Source: an uncultured bacterium
GTDB taxonomy: Bacteria; Cyanobacteriota; Vampirovibrionia; Gastranaerophilales; Gastranaerophilaceae
Assembly: GCA_948684385.1 (NCBI GenBank)
Contig: CAPQCU010000006.1
Coordinates: 1 to 64,000, forward strand
Length of the DNA: 64,000 bases
Direction: 5' to 3'
Position 1 is the stretch's first letter. The number at the start of each line of letters is the position of its first letter. The position numbers were made by a program, and so were the translations under genes. The notes beneath the pieces are model-generated. The model did not search any database. It was given only the letters and a program-made list of their open reading frames with translations, and had not been told where the DNA came from. Shown one piece after another: positions 15,640 to 24,619 of this stretch.

Positions 15640-16722
15640 ATGGGAAATGATGCAGCAGAAAAAACCGAAGAAGCGACCACCCGACGGCGAACGAAAGAAC
15701 GAGAAAGGGGTAATGTCTCTAAGAGCAGGGATTTAGACTCGGCTCTTGTTATGGTTGCAAGTATTGCGCTTTTGGGCGTTCTGGGCTCCGGCATGCTGAA
15801 TACTATGCAGGGAATGATGAAAGAAACATTCTCGAATTTGAACTATGCCGGCATGGATGTTACAAATATTATGGGAGTGTTGCTGCCATATTTCAAGTAT
15901 CTGGGTATGATTGTGCTGCCGTTTTTTGTACTTCTGGTTATAGCTGCAGTATTCATTATACGATTTGATGTCGGGCATGTTTTTGCATTGGAAAAAGCTA
16001 AGTTTAACCTTGAAAATCTTTCTCCGAGGCGAATGCTTCAAAATGCAAAGCGAATTTTTAACCCGTTTGAGCCTCGTTCTCTTGTTGAGTTTGCAAAATC
16101 TATTCTGAAAATTGTTGTTGTAGGTGCTTGCGGTTATTCAGCGATAAACAGCAGAAAAGGGGATTTATTAGGACTTGTCGGGCTTGATATTCCGATTGCA
16201 ATAAATATTATTTTATCGATTTTGATTAATATGATTATTAATATGTGCCTTGCAATGCTTATTCTTGGTTATCTGGATAAAAAATATCAGAATTATGAAT
16301 ACGAAAAATCCATTAAGATGACTAAGCAGGAGGTTAAAGACGAACACAAGGATACAGAAGGGGATCCTAAAATTAAAGCGAGGATTAAGTCTATCCAGAT
16401 GCAGATGGCTCGTCAGCGTATGATGTCTTCTGTTCCTGATGCTGATGTCGTTGTAACCAACCCGACTCATTATGCTGTTGCGATTAAATACGATAAAACA
16501 AAAGCACCGGCTCCGATGGTTGTAGCAAAAGGAGTTGATTATTTAGCGTTCCAGATACGAGAGATTGCAAAAGAAAACAATGTTCCGATTGTAGAAAACA
16601 GACCTGTTGCGCGTTCGCTTTATAATTCTGTGCCAATTGACGGCATAATCCCTTCCGATATGTATGTTGCTGTAGCTGAAATTCTGGCTTATGTTTATAA
16701 ACAGAAAAACGGGCTTGAGTAA
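15640..16722 (+). CDS. flhB: flagellar type III export switch protein FlhB
   Basis: A 360-residue protein of usual FlhB length. The N-terminus (EKTEEATTRRRTKERERGNV) is the typical charged leader, then four membrane helices in the first 220 residues, then the cytosolic domain with the self-cleavage motif NPTH at residues 274-277 (DVVVTNPTHYAVAIKY). Cleavage after Asn274 switches the apparatus from rod/hook to filament export, and all motif residues are intact. The start is probably leaderless. flhA begins 94 bp downstream. Confidence 0.95.
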   Translation: MGNDAAEKTEEATTRRRTKERERGNVSKSRDLDSALVMVASIALLGVLGSGMLNTMQGMMKETFSNLNYAGMDVTNIMGVLLPYFKYLGMIVLPFFVLLVIAAVFIIRFDVGHVFALEKAKFNLENLSPRRMLQNAKRIFNPFEPRSLVEFAKSILKIVVVGACGYSAINSRKGDLLGLVGLDIPIAINIILSILINMIINMCLAMLILGYLDKKYQNYEYEKSIKMTKQEVKDEHKDTEGDPKIKARIKSIQMQMARQRMMSSVPDADVVVTNPTHYAVAIKYDKTKAPAPMVVAKGVDYLAFQIREIAKENNVPIVENRPVARSLYNSVPIDGIIPSDMYVAVAEILAYVYKQKNGLE

Positions 16723-16780
16723 AACTTTAAGAAATCTTAACTATATTGCTTGTTATCCTGACTAATGATAGAATATTGTT

Positions 16781-16819
16781 GGAGGAGAATGCCTTATTAT
16801 CCGGCATGAAAAATAGGTG
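16781..16819 (+). promoter_or_regulatory. flhA translation-start region with distant ribosome-binding site and mini-ORF
   Basis: GGAGGAG (16781-16787) is a strong ribosome-binding site, but it is 29 bases before the flhA GTG at 16817. A six-codon frame ATG-CCT-TAT-TAT-CCG-GCA-TGA (16789-16809) starts 1 base after it and stops 7 bases before the GTG. An in-frame TAG directly before the GTG excludes an upstream flhA start. ATGCC/GGCAT can pair over the gap, which would bring the GGAGGAG closer to the GTG. Confidence 0.45.
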
Positions 16820-18916
16820 GAATTAGGTAAATTATCAAAAGTATTAGGCAATAACGATATCGTCCTTGCAATTGGCTTGGTCGTAATTGTCTGCATGATG
16901 GTTATTCCTCTTCCAGCTCCGATGCTGGATTTGCTCTTAACAATCAATATCTCGCTTGCGGTAGTTATTCTTCTTGTCTGCCTGTATACGCAAGAACCGC
17001 TTGATTATTCATCTTTCCCAACGGTTTTGCTTATTGCGACTCTGTTCAGGCTTGGCTTGAACGTAAGTTCTACGCGTTTAATTTTGTTGAATGGTGAGGC
17101 AGGAAACGTAATCAGTTCGTTTGGAGAATTTGTCGTAGGCGGGAACTATGTTGTCGGTGCTGTTATATTTTGTATTCTGGTCTTGATTAACTTTATGGTT
17201 ATCACAGGCGGTGCAACGCGTGTTGCTGAAGTTTCTGCAAGATTTACTTTGGATAAAATGCCCGGTAAACAATTGAGTATCGACGCTGATTTAAATTCCG
17301 GTTTAATTAACGAAGAACAGGCAAAAGAAAGACGACGTAAGCTGGAAAGAGAAACCGACTTTTACGGTACTATGGATGGTGCTTCAAAGTTCGTTAAGGG
17401 TGATGCTACTGCAGGGATTGTAATCACTGTTATTAACATTGTCGGCGGTTTGATTATAGGTGTTATTCAGCTTCACATGAACGTACAAACCGCGCTTTCA
17501 ACTTATACAATCTTAACAGTAGGTGATGGTCTTGTATCACAGGTTCCGGCGCTTTTAATTTCAACTGCAACAGGTTTGATTGTATCAAGAGCTACCGGAA
17601 AAGACGAATCCTTGTCTTCAGATATTAAAAATGAAATGTTCTCTGATCCGCGCGTGCTTGGTGTTGTAGCAGGACTTCTCGGATTTATGGGTATAGTTCC
17701 CGGCATGCCGACTATTCCGTTTTTAACAATTGCAATGATTGCTGGCGGAATGGCTTACTTTAGGTCCAAAGCTAAAAAAGAAATTATTCAAACACAGGAA
17801 GCTCAAATTGCAGAACAGGCGCAGCAGGAAAAACTCGGAAAGAAAGAAAAACGCGCTAAAGCTACCAGAGAAAGCGTTATGGAGCTTCTTAATGTTGATA
17901 CAATTGAAATTGAAGTAGGTTACAGGCTCGTTCAGCTTTTGAATGTTGAAATGGGAGGAGATTTGCTCGAACGTATTGCGCAGATTAGAAGGCAGACTGC
18001 TCTGGATTTGGGTATTGTGCTTCCTTCCATCCGTGTAAGAGACAATCTGCAGCTATCTCCAAATTCTTATCAAATCAAGCTTAAAGGTGTAGCTTTAGAA
18101 GCCGGAGAGGTTTATCCAGAAAGATTTCTTGCAATGTGCGCAGGTGATCCTGTCGGAAACCTCGCAATAAATGGTATTCACGCTATTGAGCCTGCTTTTG
18201 GTCTGCCGGCTTTGTGGATTGAAGGTAAAGATAAAGATATGGCAGAAATGTCAGGTTATACCGTTGTTTCAGCGTCTGCCGTAATTTCTACCCATATTAC
18301 TGAAGTTATCAAAAAATGTGCGTCAGAAATCCTTTCAAGATTTGATGTTCAGCAGCTTGTTGATAATCTTAAGAAAGAAGTTTCAGAAGATTATGTTGCT
18401 GATTTAATGCGGGATATTACGGTCGGTGATGTTCAGCTTGTTATGCAAAACCTTTTGAAAGAAGGTGTTGCAGTTAGAGATTTGAAAACTATCCTTGAAA
18501 CAATCAGTATTCAGGCTAAGATTAATAAAAATCCAAGTTTCTTAACCGAGCATGTGCGTCAGGCGCTTTCCAGAAATATTTGTAAGCAAAATCTTGCTGA
18601 TACCGGAGAGTTGTACGTTATTACGCTCTCTCCTGATATTGAAAACACGATTGCAAAAGGCGCAAGTCCTGACGGTCAGAGTGTAACGCTTGATCCAAGC
18701 TTTACTAAAAATATGTTTGATAAGATGAATTTAGAGCTTGAAAAAGCGATTACAGCAACCGGAAATCAGCCTGTAATCCTCTGCTCTTCTCCTATCAGGC
18801 TTTTATTCAGGAAGCTTGTTGAAAGAACTTATCCGCAGATTGCGATTATGTCATATAATGAAATAAGCCCGAATGTAAAAGTTAAATCCGTCGGCATAGT
18901 ACGGTCGGGGGGGTAA
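16817..18916 (+). CDS. flhA: flagellar type III export protein FlhA
   Basis: A 699-residue FlhA of normal length. About eight membrane helices occupy residues 14-320, and the conserved FHIPEP-family segment between helices reads ARFTLDKMPGKQLSIDADLN, then GLINEEQAKERRRKLERE. The C-terminal cytosolic ring domain (about 360-699) binds export substrates. Start at GTG is set by the upstream stop; the ribosome-binding site is oddly far away. The last codons read GGG-GGG-TAA and the stop is part of a GGGGTAAA repeat unit, so the C-terminal GG may be a product of that element. It ends the export-gene run; no other flagellar genes (fliO, hook, filament, motor) are in the window. Confidence 0.95.
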   Translation: MELGKLSKVLGNNDIVLAIGLVVIVCMMVIPLPAPMLDLLLTINISLAVVILLVCLYTQEPLDYSSFPTVLLIATLFRLGLNVSSTRLILLNGEAGNVISSFGEFVVGGNYVVGAVIFCILVLINFMVITGGATRVAEVSARFTLDKMPGKQLSIDADLNSGLINEEQAKERRRKLERETDFYGTMDGASKFVKGDATAGIVITVINIVGGLIIGVIQLHMNVQTALSTYTILTVGDGLVSQVPALLISTATGLIVSRATGKDESLSSDIKNEMFSDPRVLGVVAGLLGFMGIVPGMPTIPFLTIAMIAGGMAYFRSKAKKEIIQTQEAQIAEQAQQEKLGKKEKRAKATRESVMELLNVDTIEIEVGYRLVQLLNVEMGGDLLERIAQIRRQTALDLGIVLPSIRVRDNLQLSPNSYQIKLKGVALEAGEVYPERFLAMCAGDPVGNLAINGIHAIEPAFGLPALWIEGKDKDMAEMSGYTVVSASAVISTHITEVIKKCASEILSRFDVQQLVDNLKKEVSEDYVADLMRDITVGDVQLVMQNLLKEGVAVRDLKTILETISIQAKINKNPSFLTEHVRQALSRNICKQNLADTGELYVITLSPDIENTIAKGASPDGQSVTLDPSFTKNMFDKMNLELEKAITATGNQPVILCSSPIRLLFRKLVERTYPQIAIMSYNEISPNVKVKSVGIVRSGG

Positions 18917-18964
18917 AGGGGTAAATGTATTTGCTCGGTTTTGGGACTACAAATGGAGCGCTCC
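18910..18964 (+). repeat. dispersed GGGGTAAATRTA element, copy b, with GGAGCGCTCC palindrome
   Basis: A short GGGGTAAA unit at 18910 contains the flhA stop codon. A full 43-bp copy follows at 18918-18960 (GGGGTAAATGTA, 15 variable bases, GACTACAAATGGAGCG). Its 3' end runs into the perfect palindrome GGAGCGCTCC (18955-18964). Confidence 0.6.
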
Positions 18965-19033
18965 CCTTCCTTTTAGAGGGTGATATCACAGAAAATGTAA
19001 TTGTGAGAGTTAAACAATCAAGAAAGGATAAAT

Positions 19034-19633
19034 ATGAGAGAACTTATAAAAGATAATCAATTAGTAACAATTGTTCCGCAGGACTTTAAAAAAACAAACA
19101 AAGGGCGTGTTCTTGATGTTTCTTCTGATGGTTTCAGAATGGAGCTTAAATACGTTCCGGAAGGTTTAATAGTTAATCATATTTGCGATTTTTATTCTTT
19201 TACGGATAACGGGTATTTGTATTTTGAATCTTATATACAAAATCTGGAAAATAATGTTGTAACAATTGCTAACCCTGTAAAACACCGTTTCTTACAGAGA
19301 CGTAAATTTACACGTGTTAAATTTCTGGAAGATTTAGTATTAACTTGCGGAGATATTTCTCATAAAATCAGAACTCTGGATTTATCTGCAGGTGGTATGA
19401 AAGTCAGAACTTCTGAAAATATTGATATTGAAAAAGACTACAGCGTTTCAATTAAGCTTAGTGAAGAGCAGATTGTAAACTGTAAATATCAGCTTATAAG
19501 AGTAGAAAAAGGCGATAGCGGACTTTACACAATTTCAGGAAGATTTACTCAGCTAAGTAATATTGATAAAATGACGCTTGTGCAGTTCTGTATGAAAAAA
19601 GATATGGAAAATCTTAATAAAAGAGGCGAATAA
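19034..19633 (+). CDS. PilZ-domain protein (YcgR-like, c-di-GMP receptor)
   Basis: A 199-residue cytosolic protein. The N-terminal half resembles the YcgR-N flagellar-brake domain, and the C-terminal half is a PilZ domain with both c-di-GMP contacts intact: RRKFTR (residues 89-94, RxxxR) and DLSAGG (116-121, DxSxxG). YcgR-type proteins bind c-di-GMP and slow or redirect flagellar motors. Its place right after flhA fits such a role, though PilZ proteins also regulate other envelope machines. AAAGGA precedes the ATG. The next small gene follows after 9 bp. Confidence 0.88.
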   Translation: MRELIKDNQLVTIVPQDFKKTNKGRVLDVSSDGFRMELKYVPEGLIVNHICDFYSFTDNGYLYFESYIQNLENNVVTIANPVKHRFLQRRKFTRVKFLEDLVLTCGDISHKIRTLDLSAGGMKVRTSENIDIEKDYSVSIKLSEEQIVNCKYQLIRVEKGDSGLYTISGRFTQLSNIDKMTLVQFCMKKDMENLNKRGE

Positions 19634-19642
19634 TAAATTATT

Positions 19643-19987
19643 ATGGGTTATACAGAAAATATAAGATTACTATTTATTGTTATTACGTTAATTGTTATAG
19701 GTACGGTAAGTATTGTAAGAGTTGGTGTTATTGATTTGCATGCGATACTTACGACTGCTTCATTGTTAATTCCTGCTATACTTGTTATGGGATATTTAGG
19801 TCAGAGAATTGGTGAAATAGTTGATAATCCAAAAAACAGAGCAGATGCTGATTATAAAATAGCAGTTTTAAATGCATTAAAGAAAATGGATAAGTCAATT
19901 ACGCTTCAGGAATTGAATGAAAAGTTAACCAAACAGGTTGCTGAGCCTGATTTGCCGGAAGCTCCAGAAGATGATATTGATGTGTAA
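19643..19987 (+). CDS. small two-helix membrane protein
   Basis: A 114-residue protein with two membrane helices (about 8-28 and 34-54), then a polar, mostly acidic tail ending EDDIDV. GYLGQRIGEIVDNP follows the second helix. I do not recognise the family. It sits 9 bp after the PilZ gene, so co-transcription is likely, and it has only a weak ribosome-binding site. Confidence 0.65.
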   Translation: MGYTENIRLLFIVITLIVIGTVSIVRVGVIDLHAILTTASLLIPAILVMGYLGQRIGEIVDNPKNRADADYKIAVLNALKKMDKSITLQELNEKLTKQVAEPDLPEAPEDDIDV

Positions 19988-20039
19988 TTTTATGTTTGTG
20001 ATAGAATAAAGCTTGTACCAGTTTGAGGAGTAAGAATAG

Positions 20040-22517
20040 ATGAAAGAAGCTTATTTTCCACAGGAAATAGAAAAGAGATGGCAGGAAATTTGGGAAAAGA
20101 ATAATGTTTTCCATACTCCTGATAATAGTGATAAACCGAAATATTTTGCGTTATCTATGTTCCCTTACCCTTCGGGTAAACTACACATGGGACATGTAAG
20201 AAACTATACGATAACTGATGTTATTGCAAGGTTTAAGAAAATGCAAGGTTATAATGTGCTTCATCCGATGGGATGGGATAGCTTTGGCCTGCCAGCTGAA
20301 AACGCAGCAATGAAACACGGTGCAAATCCTGCAAAATGGACTGATGAAAATATTGCTTATATGACAAAGCAGCTTAAAATGCTGGGCTTATCTTATGATT
20401 GGCAAAGAGAAGTTACTACCTGTAAACCTGATTATTACAAATGGACTCAGTGGCTCTTTATTCAGCTTTATAAAAAAGGCTTAGCTTATAAGAAAGAAGC
20501 TGCTGTTAACTGGTGCGAAACTTGCGGTACAGTGCTTGCAAACGAACAGGTTATTGACGGCAAGTGCTGGAGATGCGATAGTGTCGTTGAGAAAAAATAC
20601 TTATCTCAATGGTTCTTTAAGATAACAGATTATGCTGAAAGACTTTTAGAAGATTTAGATAAACTTGATGGCTGGGGCGATAATGTTAAAACAATGCAGG
20701 CAAACTGGATTGGAAAGTCTCAAGGTGCTATTTTTAGATTTAAAGTAAAAGAAATCGAAGGGTTGGAAGTTCCTGTCTATACTACAAGACCTGATACAGT
20801 TCACGGTATAACTTACCTTGTTGTTGCACCTGAATATATAGATATAGAAAAACTTACAACACCTGAAAATAAAGAAGCAGTTGAAGAGTATAGAGCTAAT
20901 GCCCGCAAAATGACAGAGATTGAAAGACTTTCAACAGACAGGGTAAAAACCGGAGTGCCTCTTGGAACTCATTGTATAAATCCGTTCACAGGTGAAGAAT
21001 TCCCGCTCTGGACTGCTGATTATGCGCTTGTTGAGTACGGAACAGGTGCTGTAATGGCAGTTCCTACGCACGATACAAGAGATTATGATTTTGCAAAGAA
21101 ATACAATCTTCCTTTAAAAGTTGTTATTCAAAACCCTGAAAATCCTTCTGACTGCAAGGATGCTGCATATACAGAAGAAGGGGTTCTTGTAAACTCTAAT
21201 GAATTTAACGGAATGAAGAATACGGAAGCTAAAAAAGCAATTACTCAAAAAGCTGTAGATAACGGGTTTGGTGAATTTAAAACCCAATACAGACTCCGTG
21301 ACTGGCTGATTTCTCGTCAGAGATACTGGGGAGCTCCAATCCCGATGGTTTATTGTGATAAATGCGGAATAGTTCCTGAGAAAGAAGAAAATCTTCCGGT
21401 AATGCTTCCTGAAGATGTTGATTTTTCTGTTGTAGGAAAATCTCCGATTACAACTTCAAAAACCTTTGCTGAGACTACCTGCCCGATTTGCGGAGGAAAA
21501 GCAAGACGAGAACTTGATACGATGGATACATTTGTATGCTCAAGCTGGTATTATTTAAGATATTCTGATGCTAAGAATGCTGAAATGCCTTTTGCAAAGG
21601 AACTTGTAGATAAATGGCTTCCTGTTGACCAGTACGTAGGCGGTATTGAGCACGCGATTCTTCACCTATTGTATTCAAGATTCTTTACAAAAGCTTTGAA
21701 GGATTTGGGCTTATTGAGCTTTGACGAGCCGTTCAAGAACCTTTTAACTCAAGGTATGGTTTTAAAAGACGGTTCTAAGATGTCAAAATCTAAAGGTAAT
21801 ACGGTTGATCCGGATGAAATATTTGAAAACTTTGGTGCAGATACTGCAAGATTATTCATTCTTTCAGATTCACCTCCGGCAAGAGATTTTGACTGGTCTG
21901 ATGCGGGTGTGGAAGGATGTTATAAATTCCTTAACCGCGTGTGGAGACTTGTTAGCGAAAATCAACAGTATATTTCTAAAGACTACAAGCTTGCATTCCC
22001 GCTTACACGCGAAAATGATGATCTGGTAAGAACCGTTCATATTGCAATGAAAGGTATTACTAATGATATTTCTAATGACTTCCAGTTTAATACAGTAATT
22101 TCTAAATACAGAGAACTTACAAATGCAATCTATGATTGGAGAGGTAAGCGCAAAGAATTTACTGAAGAAGACAAGAATGTATTTAGCTTTGCTGTAGTAT
22201 CATTGATTAAATTGATGGCTCCGGTTACGGTTCATATGTCTGAAGAAATCTGGCATGATTTGGGATTTGAAGGCTCTATTCATGAGGACAAGTGGTGCGA
22301 ATGGGATGAAAACCTTGCAAAGGCAAGCAAAATTACTTTAGTTGTGCAAGTTAACGGTAAGGTCAAAGATAAACTTGAAGCGGATGAAGGGGTAAATGAC
22401 GAGGATTTGAAAAAGATTGCCCTATCAAGTGCAAAAGTTAAAGAGCTGACTGAGGGCAAAAATATTGTCAAAGTGATAGTAGTTCCGAAAAAACTTGTAA
22501 ATATAGTAGTAAAATAA
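20040..22517 (+). CDS. leuS: leucyl-tRNA synthetase
   Basis: An 825-residue class I synthetase of the bacterial LeuRS type. The HIGH motif is HMGH at 49-52 (PSGKLHMGHVRNYT) and KMSKS is intact at 580-584. Between them lie the editing domain (TRPDTVHGITYLVVAPEY; TGAVMAVPTHDTRDYDFA) and Cys pairs typical of LeuRS (CETCG...CWRC and CDKCG). The C-terminal anticodon and end domains are complete (VQVNGKVKDKLEA). GAGGAG eight bases before the ATG fixes the start. A strong terminator follows. Confidence 0.97.
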   Translation: MKEAYFPQEIEKRWQEIWEKNNVFHTPDNSDKPKYFALSMFPYPSGKLHMGHVRNYTITDVIARFKKMQGYNVLHPMGWDSFGLPAENAAMKHGANPAKWTDENIAYMTKQLKMLGLSYDWQREVTTCKPDYYKWTQWLFIQLYKKGLAYKKEAAVNWCETCGTVLANEQVIDGKCWRCDSVVEKKYLSQWFFKITDYAERLLEDLDKLDGWGDNVKTMQANWIGKSQGAIFRFKVKEIEGLEVPVYTTRPDTVHGITYLVVAPEYIDIEKLTTPENKEAVEEYRANARKMTEIERLSTDRVKTGVPLGTHCINPFTGEEFPLWTADYALVEYGTGAVMAVPTHDTRDYDFAKKYNLPLKVVIQNPENPSDCKDAAYTEEGVLVNSNEFNGMKNTEAKKAITQKAVDNGFGEFKTQYRLRDWLISRQRYWGAPIPMVYCDKCGIVPEKEENLPVMLPEDVDFSVVGKSPITTSKTFAETTCPICGGKARRELDTMDTFVCSSWYYLRYSDAKNAEMPFAKELVDKWLPVDQYVGGIEHAILHLLYSRFFTKALKDLGLLSFDEPFKNLLTQGMVLKDGSKMSKSKGNTVDPDEIFENFGADTARLFILSDSPPARDFDWSDAGVEGCYKFLNRVWRLVSENQQYISKDYKLAFPLTRENDDLVRTVHIAMKGITNDISNDFQFNTVISKYRELTNAIYDWRGKRKEFTEEDKNVFSFAVVSLIKLMAPVTVHMSEEIWHDLGFEGSIHEDKWCEWDENLAKASKITLVVQVNGKVKDKLEADEGVNDEDLKKIALSSAKVKELTEGKNIVKVIVVPKKLVNIVVK

Positions 22518-22542
22518 AAAACGGGAGAAATCCCGTTTTTTA
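22517..22542 (+). terminator. intrinsic terminator of leuS
   Basis: AAAAAACGGGA-GAAA-TCCCGTTTTTT: a nearly perfect stem on a GNRA-type GAAA loop with a T6 run immediately after the leuS stop. Confidence 0.92.
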
Positions 22543-22583
22543 TTATATAAATTTATTTTCTTTCTTGTGTTCATATACTTATT

Positions 22584-22838
22584 ATGAAAAGTAAAGAAGA
22601 TATTTTAGCTGAAGCTATGGGAATTGTTATTTATCGTGAAATGCAGCGCAGGAATTTGAATAAAACCGGTTTTTGTCATGAGAATGATATAGCAGTTACT
22701 ACGTTGTATGAATTCATGGGCGGTAAGAGAAAACCGAACTGTGTATTTTGTTTCAAATTGTTCTGCGGACTTGGAATAATTTCAGAAATGTTTATAACTT
22801 CAATTATGGATGAGCTGCCTCCTGATTTCGAGATGTAA
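22584..22838 (+). CDS. small XRE-type helix-turn-helix protein
   Basis: An 84-residue protein. Residues about 12-60 look like an XRE/Cro HTH: MQRRNLNKTGFCHENDIAVT then LYEFMGGKRKPNCVFCFKL, with NDIAVTTLYEFMGGKRK as the likely recognition segment. Three Cys residues (FCHE, NCVFCFKLFCGL) are noticeable for so small a protein. A regulator is inferred. It stands alone between leuS and rny with a weak hairpin terminator after it, and has no obvious ribosome-binding site. Confidence 0.7.
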   Translation: MKSKEDILAEAMGIVIYREMQRRNLNKTGFCHENDIAVTTLYEFMGGKRKPNCVFCFKLFCGLGIISEMFITSIMDELPPDFEM

Positions 22839-22868
22839 TGATTGAATAGCTTAATAATTTAGCAGAAA

Positions 22869-22895
22869 ATCCGGATTATCGGCCGGATAGTTTTT
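22869..22895 (+). terminator. weak intrinsic terminator
   Basis: ATCCGG and CCGGAT pair around an 8-base loop, followed by AGTTTTTG, 30 bases after the stop of the HTH gene. Confidence 0.55.
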
Positions 22896-22998
22896 GCTAT
22901 ACAAAATTATCTTTATATGGTATGATTAAATCAGTAGTAGTATAAAAATTTTGAGGATATATGCGATAGCGAAAATTATTGAAAATACTTAATAATTG

Positions 22999-23021
22999 CC
23001 GGGCAGGCTATATGTGCCCGG
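22999..23021 (+). other. GC-rich hairpin in the rny 5' region
   Basis: CCGGGCA-GGCTATATG-TGCCCGG, a 7-bp stem 43 bases before the rny ATG in otherwise AT-rich DNA. There is no T run, so it would be part of the rny leader. RNA-degradation enzymes often control their own leaders; that is only an idea here. Confidence 0.45.
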
Positions 23022-23063
23022 GTGTCGTGTATATATAAAAAATAGAAAAGGAATAGGTGCTAA

Positions 23064-24584
23064 ATGAGTGCATGGTTGACCGTTGCTGCAGTTGCGTTGG
23101 TAATACTCGCGGCTGTTATTGTAGTACAGAGAGTTAAGTATAAAAATCTTGTACTCCAGACTGAACAGTCAAAGAAAGATTTGCTTGAAAAAGAGGCATT
23201 ACTTCAAAAAGAAGCAATGATTAAGGCTAAAGAAGCGCTTCATAATGAACGCGAACAATTAAATGAAGATGAAAGAGAACGCAGAAGAGAGTTTGCTGCA
23301 ATTGAAAATAAGCTTTCCAAAAGAGAAGATATTCTTGAAGATAAAATTCAACAAGTTACTGATAAAGAAGTTGAACTCGATAGAATGAAAGATCAGCTTA
23401 TTGAGAAAGAAGACTTTCTTGCTGAAATTGTTCAAAAACAAACAGTTGAACTTGAAAGAATAGCTGGAATGTCAGCTGAAGATGCAAAAAGAATGCTTCT
23501 TGATCAATTAAAAAACGATTTAGCTCAGGAGCAGATGCAGCTGATAAGAGATAATGAAGCAAAGATAAGAGAAAATGCTTTAGAGAAATCTAAAGAAATT
23601 CTTACGACTACAATGCAGAGATGTATGATGGAACAGGTTGTAGAGTCAACTGTTTCTGTTGTTTCTCTGCCAAACGATGAAATGAAAGGACGTATTATCG
23701 GACGTGAAGGTCGTAATATAAGAACTCTTGAAACTTTGACCGGTGTTGACTTAATTATTGATGATACTCCGGAAGCTGTTGTTCTTTCTGCTTTTGATCC
23801 TGTTAGAAGAGAAATTGCAAAAATTGCTCTTGAAAAACTTATTCAGGATGGCAGAATTCACCCTGTAAGAATAGAAGAAACTGTTGAAAAATCCCGTGAA
23901 GAAGTTGAAAAGAAAATTATGAAAGAAGGCGAAAACGCAGCTCTTGATATGGGTATTATGGGATTGAATAAAGAGTTAATTAAGAACTTAGGTCGTTTGT
24001 ATTACAGAACAAGCTACGGGCAGAATGTTTTGAAACATTCTCTGGAAGTTGGGCACATTGCCGGAATGCTAGCAGCAGAACTCGGTGCTAATGTTTATGT
24101 GGCAAAACGTGCAGGTTTGCTTCACGATATCGGTAAAGCTGTTGACCAGACACAGGAAGGCACACATATTCAGCTTGGTGTTGAGCTTGCTTCAAGATAC
24201 GGTGAAAAGCAAGAAGTTATTCATGCTATTGAAGCTCACCACGACGACGTTACAGCGAATACAATAGAAGCAGTGCTTGTAAAACTGGCTGATGCAATTT
24301 CTGCAGGACGCCCGGGTGCAAGACGTGATACTTTAGAAATTTATATCAAAAGACTTCAAAAAATTGAAGAAATTGTTAACAGTTACGAAGGCATTAAACA
24401 ATCCTTTGCAGTCCAAGCCGGTCGTGAAGTCAGGGTAATTGTTCAGGCAGAAATGTTTGATGATTTGGCATCACAAAAACTTGCAAGAGATATTGCAAAG
24501 AAAATTGAGGATGAGCTTGATTATCCGGGACAAATCAAAGTTACAGTTGTCAGAGAGTTCAGAACAACAGAAATTGCAAAATAG
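23064..24584 (+). CDS. rny: ribonuclease Y
   Basis: A 506-residue endoribonuclease of the RNase Y family, which initiates mRNA decay at the membrane. It has an N-terminal membrane anchor (about 4-23), a long charged coiled coil (about 35-190), a KH RNA-binding domain starting near 205 ([15 protein letters not shown]) and an HD domain with the metal-binding pair His354-Asp355 ([10 protein letters not shown]), then EAHHDDV. The C-terminus is complete. Ribonuclease Y rather than RNase E initiating decay is typical of Gram-positives and some other phyla. A ymdB-type gene follows, as next to rny in Bacillus. Confidence 0.96.
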   Translation: MSAWLTVAAVALVILAAVIVVQRVKYKNLVLQTEQSKKDLLEKEALLQKEAMIKAKEALHNEREQLNEDERERRREFAAIENKLSKREDILEDKIQQVTDKEVELDRMKDQLIEKEDFLAEIVQKQTVELERIAGMSAEDAKRMLLDQLKNDLAQEQMQLIRDNEAKIRENALEKSKEILTTTMQRCMMEQVVESTVSVVSLPNDEMKGRIIGREGRNIRTLETLTGVDLIIDDTPEAVVLSAFDPVRREIAKIALEKLIQDGRIHPVRIEETVEKSREEVEKKIMKEGENAALDMGIMGLNKELIKNLGRLYYRTSYGQNVLKHSLEVGHIAGMLAAELGANVYVAKRAGLLHDIGKAVDQTQEGTHIQLGVELASRYGEKQEVIHAIEAHHDDVTANTIEAVLVKLADAISAGRPGARRDTLEIYIKRLQKIEEIVNSYEGIKQSFAVQAGREVRVIVQAEMFDDLASQKLARDIAKKIEDELDYPGQIKVTVVREFRTTEIAK

Positions 24585-24612
24585 GAGTAAGGGGTAAATA
24601 AAGGGGTAAATA
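24585..24612 (+). repeat. GGGGTAAATA tandem units, period 12
   Basis: GGGGTAAATA at 24591-24600 and 24603-24612, preceded by GGAGTAA overlapping the rny stop. They fill the 35-bp gap between rny and the ymdB-like gene. Confidence 0.55.
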
Positions 24613-24619
24613 GGTTAAG

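Noticed and set aside
22574..22586. Leaderless start for the 84-residue HTH gene
   Set aside because: TATACT ends only 4 bases before the ATG, too close for the start codon to lie at the transcript 5' end.
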